Shown here: positions 53,091 to 61,877 of the stretch, piece by piece
Position numbering within the stretch: the stretch's first letter is position 1
Layout: every line of letters begins with the position of its first letter
Assembly: GCA_965220425.1 (NCBI GenBank)
Contig: OZ244830.1
Location: 3,162,001-3,226,000, forward strand
From: Azophilus sp965220425
Lineage (GTDB): Bacteria > Pseudomonadota > Gammaproteobacteria > Pseudomonadales > Azotimanducaceae
Direction of reading: 5' to 3'
DNA: 64,000 bases
The notes under the pieces: model-generated
Seen by the model: only the letters and a program-made list of their open reading frames with translations
Databases searched by the model: none
What the model was told of the DNA's origin: nothing
Position numbers and translations under genes: made by a program

Positions 53091-53747
53091 GTGCCCCGCT
53101 TATTCGAATACTGCGTTGTACTGGCGTTTGCCGCCGCGACGGCCGCGAGCGCCGGTTACGCCAGGGAGCGAGGCTCGCCGGAACCGCGGGACTCATCGGC
53201 CGCAAGTCAGCCGATATCGGAAGAGTTGGACGCAAGACCCGGGAAAGGCGGGAAAGCCGGGGTTCAGGCTCGCGCCCGGGCGTTGCCGGAACGGGTCGAT
53301 GGCCGGGTCTACACCTGGAGAGACGGCCGCCGGACCCGCAAGGCCATTGTACAGCCAAACCTCTCCCTGCACCGGGACGGCGTTAAGGTATCTACCGACG
53401 GGGAAAAGTTCCTTGACCTCGGAGGCGGCGCCCGCATCGTCGCCAAGCGCGGGGCGGCGGATACGGGCCTGGCCGTATTCCGCTCCGAAGCCGGCGACCT
53501 GATGGCGCTGCCGGGCGGCGTGTTGCTGGTGCTCGACCCGCACTGGGAGCGGCCGCGGGTCGATGCCTTTCTCGCCGCCAACGGTATCGACTCCGGCCGG
53601 TTATCGGAACTCGCCTGGGCGGACAATGCCTTCCTCGTCAAGACGGCGCCGGGGTTCGCCGCTCTGGAGTTGGCGAATGCGCTGGCCGGGCGGGATGGCG
53701 TGGTGCTGTCCAGCCCGAACTGGTGGACCGAATCCACCCTGAAATGA
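53091..53747 (+). CDS. Secreted protein resembling an isolated protease prodomain
   Basis: 218 aa from GTG 53091 (AGGAGA 8 nt upstream). Signal peptide RLFEYCVVLAFAAATAASAGYA. The body has VYTWRDGRRTRKAIVQPNLS, then LVLDPHWERPRVDAFLAANG, ending FLVKTAPGFAALELANALAG and VVLSSPNWWTES. This ending closely resembles the prodomain end just before the catalytic domain of secreted subtilisin-like (S8) proteases as I know them. Here the gene stops at that point, with no protease domain following. It is either a stand-alone inhibitor-like prodomain or a truncated protease gene. Confidence 0.65.
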   Translation: MPRLFEYCVVLAFAAATAASAGYARERGSPEPRDSSAASQPISEELDARPGKGGKAGVQARARALPERVDGRVYTWRDGRRTRKAIVQPNLSLHRDGVKVSTDGEKFLDLGGGARIVAKRGAADTGLAVFRSEAGDLMALPGGVLLVLDPHWERPRVDAFLAANGIDSGRLSELAWADNAFLVKTAPGFAALELANALAGRDGVVLSSPNWWTESTLK

Positions 53748-53772
53748 GAGCGCGCTGGCCACGGAGGTTGAG

Positions 53773-54609
53773 TTGGGGTCGGTGTCCGGGGTGACCCGCC
53801 ACCCCTCCGCGAGGGGGCCGCCGGCGCCGCGGTATTGGCTGGCTGTGGCCAGTTTCCTGATCGGCTTCCCGCTCGCCGCCGGCGTGTCGGCGCAGACACA
53901 GACGCCGGCGCCGACGATCACGGCGGTGGCGGTCGGCGAAAAGGCCCTGACCGTGGCCTGGTCGGCGCCCGACGGCGTCTCGGAGTCCGATATCACCGCC
54001 TACGACGTGCGCCATATCGAGAGCGATGCGCCCGACAAGGCCGACGCCAACTGGACGCTGAAGGAAGATGCCTGGCTGGGCTACGAATTGCGAGCCTATA
54101 TTTTCGGTTTGACCGACGGTCAGAGCTACGACGCGCAGGTGCGGGCCGTCACCTCGAACGGCGACGGCGCCTGGTCGGCTCCCGGCGCCGGTACGCCCAC
54201 GGATGCGGGTGGCGACCGGGCATCGGCCATTCCGGTGACGTTGCAGGTGCCGGCGGTGGCCGGCTTCTCCTCGGGGGATACCAGCGACTATTTCGAGATC
54301 GAACTGTCTGCCGCGTCGTCCACCCTGCTGTTTTTCACCAACAGCCTGGTGGCCGACACGGTGGGAGAATTACAGTCGGCGGACGGCGCCCCGTTGGACA
54401 GCAACGACGATGCCTTCCTCCAGCTCTTCAGTGGCCGCCAGGGGGTCGAGGCCCGGGACAACGGCGTGCAAAAGCCGATGGCGGTCAGGGCGTGCGGCGT
54501 GCGGCGGCGGCCCCCGTTCCTCGCCGCCGGCGGTTCGGCTTGGCCTGCGCCAGTATCCATTCCCGGAACTGCGCCACCTCGGACTTGTGCGCGGAGGCGG
54601 CCGTGGTGA
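53773..54609 (+). pseudogene. 3'-truncated secreted Fn3 protein
   Basis: The frame starts at TTG 53773 (GGAGG 5 nt upstream) with a signal peptide (WLAVASFLIGFPLAAGVSAQ) and one Fn3 domain (TITAVAVGEKALTVAWSAPD, ending DAQVRAVTSNGDGAWSAPG). A beta domain follows (DTSDYFEIELSAASSTLLFF). The sequence is coherent to about 54465 (DAFLQLFSGRQGVEARDNGV). It then turns into low-complexity reading that overlaps the end of the lysR gene on the other strand. I infer that the 3' part was lost at the junction with lysR. Confidence 0.6.
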
Positions 54610-55483
54610 TGAGGCAGCACCGCGCCGGCGCCTTGACCTGGCGGTCGAAAACCGGAATCAGCAGTCCCTGTTCCAGCTCCCGCGCGATCAGCGTCGGGCG
54701 GCCGATGGCCACGCCCAGGCCCGCCACGGCCGCGTGGATCAGCATGCTGTAGAGACGGAAGCCGGATGCCCGCGACAGGTCGGGCGACGGCGCCCCCTGG
54801 CGCGCGAACCAGTACGACCAGTCGGTATCCCAGCCGAGATCGTACAGCAGCGGCCAGGCGTGCAGATCCGCGGGTTTGCGGGGCTTGCCGCGCGCCTCGA
54901 CAAGGGCCGGACTGCCCACCGGAAAAAGCGTCTCCTCGAACAGCGTCTCCTCGAACAGCGGCTCCGAGCGGTGCGATGCCGCCCGCGGCGCCCTGGCCTC
55001 GCCGGCGTAGGCGATCCAGACATCGAAATCGCGCCGCTCCGGGTCGACATTGCGGTGGTCGGTCTCCAGCTCGACCGTGATCCGCGGATGGGCGGCCCGC
55101 AGGTCCGCCAGTCTCGGCATGAGCCATTTCTCGGCAACCGCCTCGACCGAGACAATGCGCAGGCGCCGCGTTCCAGAGCGACTGCGATGACGCTCCGTGG
55201 CCTTGCGGACCTGGGCGAGAATGCCCTGGATGTCCTTGAGATAGACCTTGCCGCGCGTGTTCAGGCGCACGCCGCGATGACGGCGGTCGAACAGCGGGCT
55301 GTCGAGGAAATCCTCGAGTACCTTGACACGGTGCGCCACGGCCGCGGACGTGACGTTGAGTTCTTTCGCCGCTTGGGTGAAATTCTCATGGCGGGCCGCG
55401 GCTTCGAAAAAGCGCAGGCATTCGAGCGGAGGAAGCGAATTCACGCTTTTGTGTATTTCAAAAAGGGTTTTGGCCAAATGCAA
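54485..55483 (-). CDS. LysR family transcriptional regulator (GcvA-like)
   Basis: 332 aa; an in-frame GTG (VNSLPPLECLRFF) is an alternative start about 14 residues in. The N-terminal winged helix reads LPPLECLRFFEAAARHENFT, then AAKELNVTSAAVAHRVKVLE and SPLFDRRHRGVRLN, as in GcvA/AmpR-type regulators. The effector domain follows. A 15-bp tandem duplication (FEETL repeated) occurs near residue 180, and the C-terminal ~20 residues are basic and low-complexity. The target is unknown; the divergent neighbour is the GST gene. Confidence 0.85.
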   Translation of the reverse strand: MHLAKTLFEIHKSVNSLPPLECLRFFEAAARHENFTQAAKELNVTSAAVAHRVKVLEDFLDSPLFDRRHRGVRLNTRGKVYLKDIQGILAQVRKATERHRSRSGTRRLRIVSVEAVAEKWLMPRLADLRAAHPRITVELETDHRNVDPERRDFDVWIAYAGEARAPRAASHRSEPLFEETLFEETLFPVGSPALVEARGKPRKPADLHAWPLLYDLGWDTDWSYWFARQGAPSPDLSRASGFRLYSMLIHAAVAGLGVAIGRPTLIARELEQGLLIPVFDRQVKAPARCCLITTAASAHKSEVAQFREWILAQAKPNRRRRGTGAAAARRTP

Positions 55484-55913
55484 TTATGTCATCGCACATT
55501 TGCCCGCAAGTTGCAAGCGCGGGCTTGTCTACACGCGCCGCCAGTCCATAGGCGTTTGCCCGGTGCGGCCAGCCAGGCGGTCTGCCGGTGTCCGGATCTC
55601 CGGGTTGGCGGGACGCGCCTGGTGCGAAGGCGCTCCGACGAGTGGTGGAACCTGCGGCGACGATCGGAATGGCCACCTGAGCCGGGACGCCCAGCGATGC
55701 AGGCACGAGGTGGCCATCTTCAACCCCGGCAAGAACCCCAACCAGGCGACCGACGCTGGCAACAGGGAACAGAATCTGTTCATGGCAGTTTCCGACCCGG
55801 GTGGCGACGAAACAGAAAAAAATTACAAAACGCAACCAATTTCGCATAATCTTCTGATTGGGTTGGATAAACCGGCGCAAGACCGGCGGCGGCGAACGAG
55901 GGAGGCTGAGGAT
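55484..55913. other. Intergenic region with module fragment
   Basis: About 430 bp. At 55704-55757 a frame reads HEVAIFNPGKNPNQA, the FNPG-N-NQ core of the surface-protein module, without the rest. The remainder shows no gene. It also contains the promoter region for lysR and the GST gene, whose GGAGG lies about 12 nt before its ATG. Confidence 0.5.
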
Positions 55914-56546
55914 ATGAAGCTCTACGACTTTTCGCTCGCACCGAGCCCGCGCCGGGTGCGCATGTTCATCGCGGAGAAGGGGATCGAGATCCCCACCGTG
56001 CAGATCAATACCCGCGCCCGCGAGCAGTTCTCCGACGAGTACCGCGCCGTGAACTCCAACTGCGTCGTGCCCACGCTCGTACTCGACGACGGCGCCTGCC
56101 TCGGCGAATCGGTGGCGATCTGCCGTTACCTGGAGGAGATGCATCCCGAGCCCGCCCTGATGGGCCGCGACGCCAAGGACAAGGCGGTGATCGAGATGTG
56201 GAGCCGCCAGACCGAGATTGAGGGCTATCTCGCGGCCGCCGAGGCGGTGCGCAACTCAGCGCCCATGTTCGAAGACCGCGGGCTGCCCGGCGTGCCGGGC
56301 GGGGTGCCCCAGATTCCGGCGTTGGTCGAGCGCGGCAAGCAAACGATGGGTCGGCTCTTCCCCAAATTGGACCGCCAGCTTGCCGCGAACCGCTATCTGG
56401 CGGGCGATGGTTTCTCCATCGCCGACATCACCGCCTACGTCGCCATCGACTTCGCCGGGCGGGCGGAGATAGAGATACCGGCGGACTGCCCGAACCTCGC
56501 CCGCTGGTTTGCCGAGGTGGGCGCGAGGCCGAGCGCGTGCGCTTGA
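55914..56546 (+). CDS. Glutathione S-transferase family protein
   Basis: 210 aa from ATG 55914. The thioredoxin-like N-terminal domain includes MKLYDFSLAPSPRRVRMFIA, CVVPTLVLDDGACLGESVAI with the cis-proline and glutathione-binding E-S, and CRYLEEMHP. An all-helical C-terminal domain contains LAGDGFSIADITAYVAIDFA. It is a GST of the bacterial soluble type; the substrate is unknown. It overlaps the start of the next frame slightly. Confidence 0.9.
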   Translation: MKLYDFSLAPSPRRVRMFIAEKGIEIPTVQINTRAREQFSDEYRAVNSNCVVPTLVLDDGACLGESVAICRYLEEMHPEPALMGRDAKDKAVIEMWSRQTEIEGYLAAAEAVRNSAPMFEDRGLPGVPGGVPQIPALVERGKQTMGRLFPKLDRQLAANRYLAGDGFSIADITAYVAIDFAGRAEIEIPADCPNLARWFAEVGARPSACA

Positions 56547-56557
56547 CCAGGCCCTTC

Positions 56558-56992
56558 ATGCGGCTGCGGTTCCAGTTCGATGCGCAACGGCTTGACGAGG
56601 CGTTGCACGACCTCGGCGACGGGCGCTGGATGCGGCATCCGAGCAGGATGCAGGGCAACTCGGCGATTCCGCCGATCTCCAGCGGCGGCGGCGACAACGA
56701 CTCGTTCGAGGGCGAGAAGCAACCGGCGCCGCACCTTGAACGGTGCCGCTGCAAGCAGCAGGTCATGGCGAGTTTCGGGGAGGTGCTCTCCCGCTCGCGC
56801 CTGATGAAACTCGATGCGGGGGCGGAGGTGAGCCTGCACGTCGACTTCAACTACTACTGGTTCAGCCGGGTGCGCATCCATATCCCGATCGTCACCAGCC
56901 CCGAGTTCATCTTCCAATGCGGACGGGAGGAACTGCACATGGCGGCGGGGGAGCGCACGGCGCTGGTGGAATATCACCGGGAGCAACAATGA
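56558..56992 (+). pseudogene. Aspartyl/asparaginyl beta-hydroxylase domain, 3'-truncated
   Basis: 144 codons from ATG 56558. It reads LRFQFDAQRLDEALHDL, MQGNSAIPPIS, GEVLSRSRLMKLDAGAEVSL and HVDFNYYWFSRVRIHIPIVT, as in Asp/Asn hydroxylase-like 2-oxoglutarate oxygenases, with the first metal pair in HVD. The expected second histidine motif after LHMAAGE (the ...NWRRHxVxN segment) is missing; the frame ends about 12 residues later. The stop overlaps the start of the SDR gene (ATGA). It is probably inactive as an oxygenase unless the short form works differently. Confidence 0.6.
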
Positions 56993-57759
56993 ACACCGCA
57001 ATCGTCGTCGGCGTCGGCCCTGACCGGGGGCTCGGCGCCCAGCTTTGCCGGCGCTTCGCCGGACTGGGACTGAAGGTTCTTGTCGCAGGGCGCACAAAGG
57101 AAACACTGGACGCCGTGGTCGCCAATATCGAGGCCGATGGCGGCGCTGCCGAGGCAGTGATGACGGATGCCACCGATGAGCGGCAGGTCAGGGCGCTGTT
57201 CGATGCCGCCGGCGACGACCTGAGCCTCGCCATCTACAACGCGGGCAACAACGCGCCCGGACGGATCGCGGAGATGGATGCGGAATACTTCGAGACGGCG
57301 TGGCGCCTCTGCTGTTTCGGAGGCTTCCTGGTCGGCCGCGAAGCCGTGCGCCGGTTCCTCGCCCGGGAGCCGGTTCCCGCTCCGGGTTCCGGTGGAGAAG
57401 CACAGGAGTCCGGGCCCGGAACCCGGGGAACGTTACTGTTCACCGGAGCGAGCGCATCGTTGCGCGGGCGCGCGAACTTCGGCGCTTTCAACTCGGGAAA
57501 GGGGGCTTTGCGCAACCTGGCCCAGGCCATGGCCAAGGAGTACGGCGCCGACGGCGTGCATGTAGGCCACGTGGTGATCGACGGGGGTATCGCCGGCGAA
57601 AAGCTCATGAAGCGCTATCCCGACTACGCCAGATCACTGGGGAGGGGCGGCCTGATCTCGCTGGAGGGAATCGTCGACGGCTACGTGCACCTCTACAACC
57701 AGCCGCCCACGGCCTGGACGTTCGAGATCGACCTGAGAACCTCGGTGGAGAACTGGTAA
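56989..57759 (+). CDS. SDR family oxidoreductase with atypical active site
   Basis: 256 aa from ATG 56989. Nucleotide-binding start is TAIVVGVGPDRGLGAQLCRR, then NAGNNAPG (the NNAG-equivalent). The segment LLFTGASASLRGRANFGAFN then SGKGALRNLAQ aligns with the SDR catalytic region, but the active-site Tyr of YxxxK is Phe (FNSGK). A subfamily of SDR proteins with Phe at this position is known to me. Activity as a dehydrogenase is therefore uncertain. It is translationally coupled to the truncated hydroxylase. Confidence 0.82.
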   Translation: MNTAIVVGVGPDRGLGAQLCRRFAGLGLKVLVAGRTKETLDAVVANIEADGGAAEAVMTDATDERQVRALFDAAGDDLSLAIYNAGNNAPGRIAEMDAEYFETAWRLCCFGGFLVGREAVRRFLAREPVPAPGSGGEAQESGPGTRGTLLFTGASASLRGRANFGAFNSGKGALRNLAQAMAKEYGADGVHVGHVVIDGGIAGEKLMKRYPDYARSLGRGGLISLEGIVDGYVHLYNQPPTAWTFEIDLRTSVENW

Positions 57760-58391
57760 CGGTTTCCGCGACGCCCCCCTGCCTCCTTCGGGCCGGCATG
57801 CTCTGTCACGTCGCTCCGATCCACCCACCGGCTTGAGGCATGCCTGATTAGCAGCCATTTCAGGCCTTCGACCCAGTTCTGGACGAAGGACTGTGTCGGA
57901 TAGCCGAGCGACCAGCCGCCTGTCCTCACAAGACGCCCCACGCCTTCCAGCCCCGTTTGCCGCTACCCAATGTCGCCTGCCGCCACTCGGTCGGCTGGCT
58001 CGAGCCCCCGTGGAGAGGCAGTTCGCGATCCCCGCTTCCTCGATGGTCATGGCCGCGTCGATGAACAATCCGGCCTGGTGGCGACCCGACGTTCCGGCAT
58101 GAACGGCCACACCACACCCATGTATGGCACAGCGCTTGTTGCGTGCGATTACCTTGGGCGGTGGCCTGCGGGATGCGGCAGCAGAGACACTCATCGCGAA
58201 TGTCGGCCATCCGCCGGCCTTGCCCGTGTACGCCTGATATGGAAGACCGCGGTTACCACTCGTTCCCGTTCCGATGGCGAAAATTACGTTTGGATTATAG
58301 CCTGCGGACTGTGCGTGGCGATTTGCCCTCCGGGTCGCATTTCGATAAACCCCTGAATTTGAGTCGGCGCACGGAGGGGTATACTGAAACG
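57760..58391. other. Gene-poor region
   Basis: About 630 bp. Long frames are open on the minus strand, overlapping the SDR end, but I recognise no protein family and no ribosome-binding site supports a start. It may be decayed coding DNA. The final ~100 bp before 58392 are A+T-richer and probably hold the promoter of the restriction gene. Confidence 0.4.
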
Positions 58392-58994
58392 ATGCCGATA
58401 GCAAGGAACACAATCAATCCGGCGTGTTTCAACCCGGATATCGATCTTCCGTACCAATTGCGGAAAGACGATTTCCGTTCAGCGCTGCAAGATGTCTATG
58501 ACTTCTTCCATGATGTCAACGAACATTTGATTTCGAAAGGTCTCCAGCGACTGGACGACATATTGAGGCCGGCGATCATGTCGGGTGTTCTGTCGGACAT
58601 GCTCACATCCAGCCTCGCGACGCATTCCAGAGTTCTTGTCGAGAACAAATATTTCAATGGCCATCCGGATCTTGTGGTGCAGGGTGTCTATCCGAATAAC
58701 GCAGTCAAGGCCGGCGAAAAAGGGGTGGAAATCAAGACCACTCGGAAAAAAGGAGGTGCCGTGGATACTCATGGCGCGCGAAATCAGTGGATGTGCGTTT
58801 TTGTCTAGGAAGTGGACAGCGAAACGGAACCTGCCGTGAACCGGCGGCCCATGACGTTTACGGAGGTTTATCTCGGCGCGGTCACGCTCGATGACTTCAG
58901 AAGGAATCCGAGGGGTGAACTGGGTACCCGGACGGCGACGCTTCATGCGGATGGAATCAGGAAGTTGCGGGAGAACTGGGTATACAAGTTGTAA
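58392..58994 (+). pseudogene. Type II restriction endonuclease gene with in-frame stop
   Basis: From ATG 58392 the frame encodes 138 residues to a TAG at 58806-58808, then continues in the same frame for 62 codons to a TAA at 58992. The restored product would be about 200 residues. NGHPDLVVQGVY and, about 20 residues on, GVEIKTTRKKG form a PD-(D/E)xK nuclease site, followed by DTHGARNQWMCVFV, stop, EVDSETEP. The stop most simply replaces a Tyr codon. It converges on the methyltransferase gene and overlaps its end by 38 bp, the usual layout of a type II system. The endonuclease is therefore probably inactive. Confidence 0.7.
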
Positions 58995-60135
58995 CGGACC
59001 CGTTGGGAGCGTACGCCGTGAGCTTGGGAATTGCGTCGACAGCCATCCGGAAGTAGTTCTTGTCTCGTTCTATGCCGATACTCTCGTAACCCACCGCGTT
59101 GCTTGCCGCCAATGTGGACCCCGCGCCAGCAAAGGTATCGAGAACGACACCTCCGCCAAGCGGGAGCACGCCCCGAACCAATTGTCGAAGAAAGGCTTGC
59201 GGCTTGAGACTGGGGTGCGGCGCCAGTTCTTTCTCCCCTCGCCGGGTCGGCGCCGATGCAATGACGTCTCCGAACGGCTTCGCCTTCTCCGGGCGGCGGA
59301 ATCCACCGGTCCCCCACTTCCTTAAATTGTCCTGAACCCTACCCTCCAGCCGCTTTCTGAAAACCAGCCAGGGTTCCCACATCGACCTGGGCATGACGCT
59401 CACATCACGGAACTCATCGTGCGCCCCCTTGGGTCGATCACCGCCTCGCATGGTCATGGTCAGTCGTATGATCTCGCCTCTGCGCTCAAATCCGACCTTG
59501 GACAACGCTGAAGCGACAATGTGGGAAACCAACGGATTGGAAGCTACCACCACGTTTGCTCCGGGAACCAACACCGGCAGGACCATTCTCCCCCAGGCGA
59601 CGAAAAATTGTCTTATCTCACCAAGCTGACTTTCGTCGAGGGTCGTGAATCGGGGCAGCGGCGATCGCCGGTGACCGTCGAACGACGGGGGTATGCGCCA
59701 GACACCGCCTTTGCCGGCACGCAGTTTCCGTTGCTGCTCGTCCGTATATTCATGCAAACCATAGGGTGGATCCGTGACGACGGCGTGCATTGAATTGGGA
59801 GATCTCCGATCCAGCCAAGAGAAGCAATCGTCGTGATACAAGATGGATTTCCGGAATGAGAAGGGCTTCTCTTGACCATCGACCGGAGCGAGGGACCTTT
59901 GCCGCGGGCTCGGCTGTCCGGTTTTCGCCCGGTATACGCCTCTACGTTCGCGAACGAAGAGTTGGGGTGTGTTGAGCCGCAGATAAGACCGGATGGACGA
60001 TGTAGGCGTCTGGCCGATCTGCTTCCGAACGCCCGCTTCGATGCGAGGGATGCTGAGCGACGTTTCGGACTCTTCCAGGACTTTGACGATGGCGTCGCGA
60101 ACGCGACCAGGCGGTTGTTTATTGGAAGACCGCAT
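58957..60135 (-). CDS. DNA methyltransferase (type II, DPPY class)
   Basis: 392 aa. Residues 1-75 look like a winged-helix domain (VRDAIVKVLEESETSLSIPR). The catalytic motif is AVVTDPPYG (Asp122), and the S-adenosylmethionine motif LDTFAGAGSTLAASNAVGYE lies near residue 345. Motif order places it in the beta class of N6-adenine or N4-cytosine methylases. PHPSLKPQAFLRQLVRGVLP is the conserved segment before motif I. It should protect the site cut by the neighbouring endonuclease, whose gene is interrupted. Confidence 0.88.
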   Translation of the reverse strand: MRSSNKQPPGRVRDAIVKVLEESETSLSIPRIEAGVRKQIGQTPTSSIRSYLRLNTPQLFVRERRGVYRAKTGQPSPRQRSLAPVDGQEKPFSFRKSILYHDDCFSWLDRRSPNSMHAVVTDPPYGLHEYTDEQQRKLRAGKGGVWRIPPSFDGHRRSPLPRFTTLDESQLGEIRQFFVAWGRMVLPVLVPGANVVVASNPLVSHIVASALSKVGFERRGEIIRLTMTMRGGDRPKGAHDEFRDVSVMPRSMWEPWLVFRKRLEGRVQDNLRKWGTGGFRRPEKAKPFGDVIASAPTRRGEKELAPHPSLKPQAFLRQLVRGVLPLGGGVVLDTFAGAGSTLAASNAVGYESIGIERDKNYFRMAVDAIPKLTAYAPNGSVTTCIPSSPATS

Positions 60136-60539
60136 TCACCAAGACTAGACGTCTGGACGTCGTCAGTCAACCAGGTTCACCAGCCGCAGTCGGCTAACCT
60201 GGTTGCGGTTGCTGCCCGGGTTGAAGATCACCACGCGATGCGAGCCCGCCGCCACCGGCGCCGCATCGTGCATCGCCGCTGCACAACGAATGCCCCGAGA
60301 CAACGAACCGGGACAGGCTCTTCCAGAACACGAACGCCTGACGCCGCGCTGCGGCCGCAACTCGAGAAAAAGCCGTTTTACGCAACCTTTGCATTCCTCG
60401 TGACCCCGCAACACGCCCTCCACCACGGCTATCGATACCTCACCAGTGTCACCGATCAACAACTCCTACTTCGCAAACAACACGTTTCGGGCGGTTATTT
60501 TCTTATGCGCCGGTTATACTTGCGAACGGAAGCGAAACG
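60136..60539. other. Intergenic region with module fragment
   Basis: About 400 bp between the divergent methyltransferase and hydrolase genes. It contains the module fragment described at 60163-60279 and otherwise no recognisable gene. Confidence 0.45.
60163..60279 (-). pseudogene. Orphan fragment of the surface-protein module
   Basis: Reads AAMHDAAPVAAGSHRVVIFN then PGSNRNQVSRLRLVNLVD and stops. It matches the middle of the N-terminal module in the surface proteins (AMHDVV... EYRVAIFNPGRNRNQASLL then RLINPG). No adjoining module sequence is present. Confidence 0.65.
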
Positions 60540-61712
60540 ATGTCACTCACCCAAAGAATCGATGCGATCCTGAGTGAAGCGGCGGCCGCAGGTGCGGTGC
60601 CGGGAGTGGTGGCCGGCGTCACCGGTGCCGGAGACGATCTTTACCTGGGCGGCTTCGGCGAACGCGTGCTGGGCGGCGGCGACGCAATGACCCCGGACAC
60701 CGTCGGCTGGATCGCCTCCATGACCAAGGCCGTGACCGGAGCCGCGGCCATGCAGCTCGTCGAGCGGGGACGCCTCGACCTGGACGCTCCGGCCGCCAGC
60801 GTCATCCCCTACCTGGATGAAGTGCCGGTGCTGGAAGGCTTCGACGACGACGGCACGCCCCGTACCCGTCCACCGCGGCGCGCCATCACTCTGCGCCACC
60901 TCCTGACCCATACCGCCGGGTTCTCCTACGAGATCTGGAGCGATGCGATCGTTCGCTACCAGGAAGCGACCGGCACGCCCGGAGTCATGAGCTGTGAGAA
61001 CGCGGCCCTCGCCACACCGCTGCTCTTCGATCCCGGCGATCGGTGGGACTACGGCATCAACATCGATTGGGCGGGAAAGATGGTCGAAGCGGTGAGCGGA
61101 CAGCGCCTTGGCGACTATCTCCGCGAGCACCTGCTCGGACCGCTCGGCATGAGCGATACGGCGTTCCGCATCACCGACGAGATGCGGGCGCGGCTCGCCA
61201 GGATTCACCAGCGCGGCGAGGACGGCACGCTGGAGCCGCAGATGGCGCTGGAGATTCCGCAAGACCCGGAGTTCGAGATGGGGGGCGCTGGACTCTACGG
61301 GACGATCGGCGACTACCTGCGATTCATTCGCATGATTCTCAACCGGGGCCGGGCGAACGGCGAGCAGGTGCTGAAACCCGAGACGGTGGAGACGATGTCG
61401 CGCAACCAGATGGGGGACCTTCTGGTGTGCGGGCTCAAGACCGCGATGCCACCGCTTTCGAACGACGCGGAATTCTTTCCCGGCCTGGCGAAATCGTGGG
61501 GGCTGAGCTTCATGATCAACAACGAGCAGGCGCCGACCGGGCGTTCGGCCGGGAGCCTGGGGTGGGCGGGGCTTGCCAATTCGTACTTCTGGATCGACCC
61601 GATGAAGGGCATCGGCGGCGCCTACCTCACTCAGGTGCTGCCCTTCGTCGACGAGCAATCCTTTCCCCTCTACATGGCATTCGAGCGGGCCACATACGAG
61701 GCGCTCGCCTGA
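60540..61712 (+). CDS. Serine hydrolase of the beta-lactamase/esterase family
   Basis: 390 aa. The SxxK motif is WIASMTKAVTG, the second motif is YGINIDW (YxN), and LLTHTAGFSYEIW is the usual region between them. This is the class C beta-lactamase-like fold (PF00144), here most similar in character to EstB-type esterases. No signal peptide is visible, so cytoplasmic; a role in antibiotic resistance is not indicated. The substrate is unknown. Confidence 0.88.
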   Translation: MSLTQRIDAILSEAAAAGAVPGVVAGVTGAGDDLYLGGFGERVLGGGDAMTPDTVGWIASMTKAVTGAAAMQLVERGRLDLDAPAASVIPYLDEVPVLEGFDDDGTPRTRPPRRAITLRHLLTHTAGFSYEIWSDAIVRYQEATGTPGVMSCENAALATPLLFDPGDRWDYGINIDWAGKMVEAVSGQRLGDYLREHLLGPLGMSDTAFRITDEMRARLARIHQRGEDGTLEPQMALEIPQDPEFEMGGAGLYGTIGDYLRFIRMILNRGRANGEQVLKPETVETMSRNQMGDLLVCGLKTAMPPLSNDAEFFPGLAKSWGLSFMINNEQAPTGRSAGSLGWAGLANSYFWIDPMKGIGGAYLTQVLPFVDEQSFPLYMAFERATYEALA

Positions 61713-61877
61713 AGCCCGGATTCCAGGGCAAGCGCTTCGCTGCGATAAACACGACCCTTGACTTCGGGAGAACTGACGCAAGCGAGGGAATCCACTGTAG
61801 ATACTCGAACGTTGCCGTCGAATTGCGGGACAGCTTGTGTCAGTCTATGTGTAATGTCATGTGTGGAGCTTGACGCG

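Noticed and set aside
57634..58413. 259-codon minus-strand frame overlapping the SDR gene end.
   Set aside because: No recognisable family, overlaps a real gene, and has no convincing ribosome-binding site.
58806..58808. Programmed read-through or special amino acid at the TAG of the restriction gene.
   Set aside because: TAG is used as an ordinary stop elsewhere in the window (for example gspJ). No recoding structure or special tRNA is visible. A nonsense mutation is simpler.
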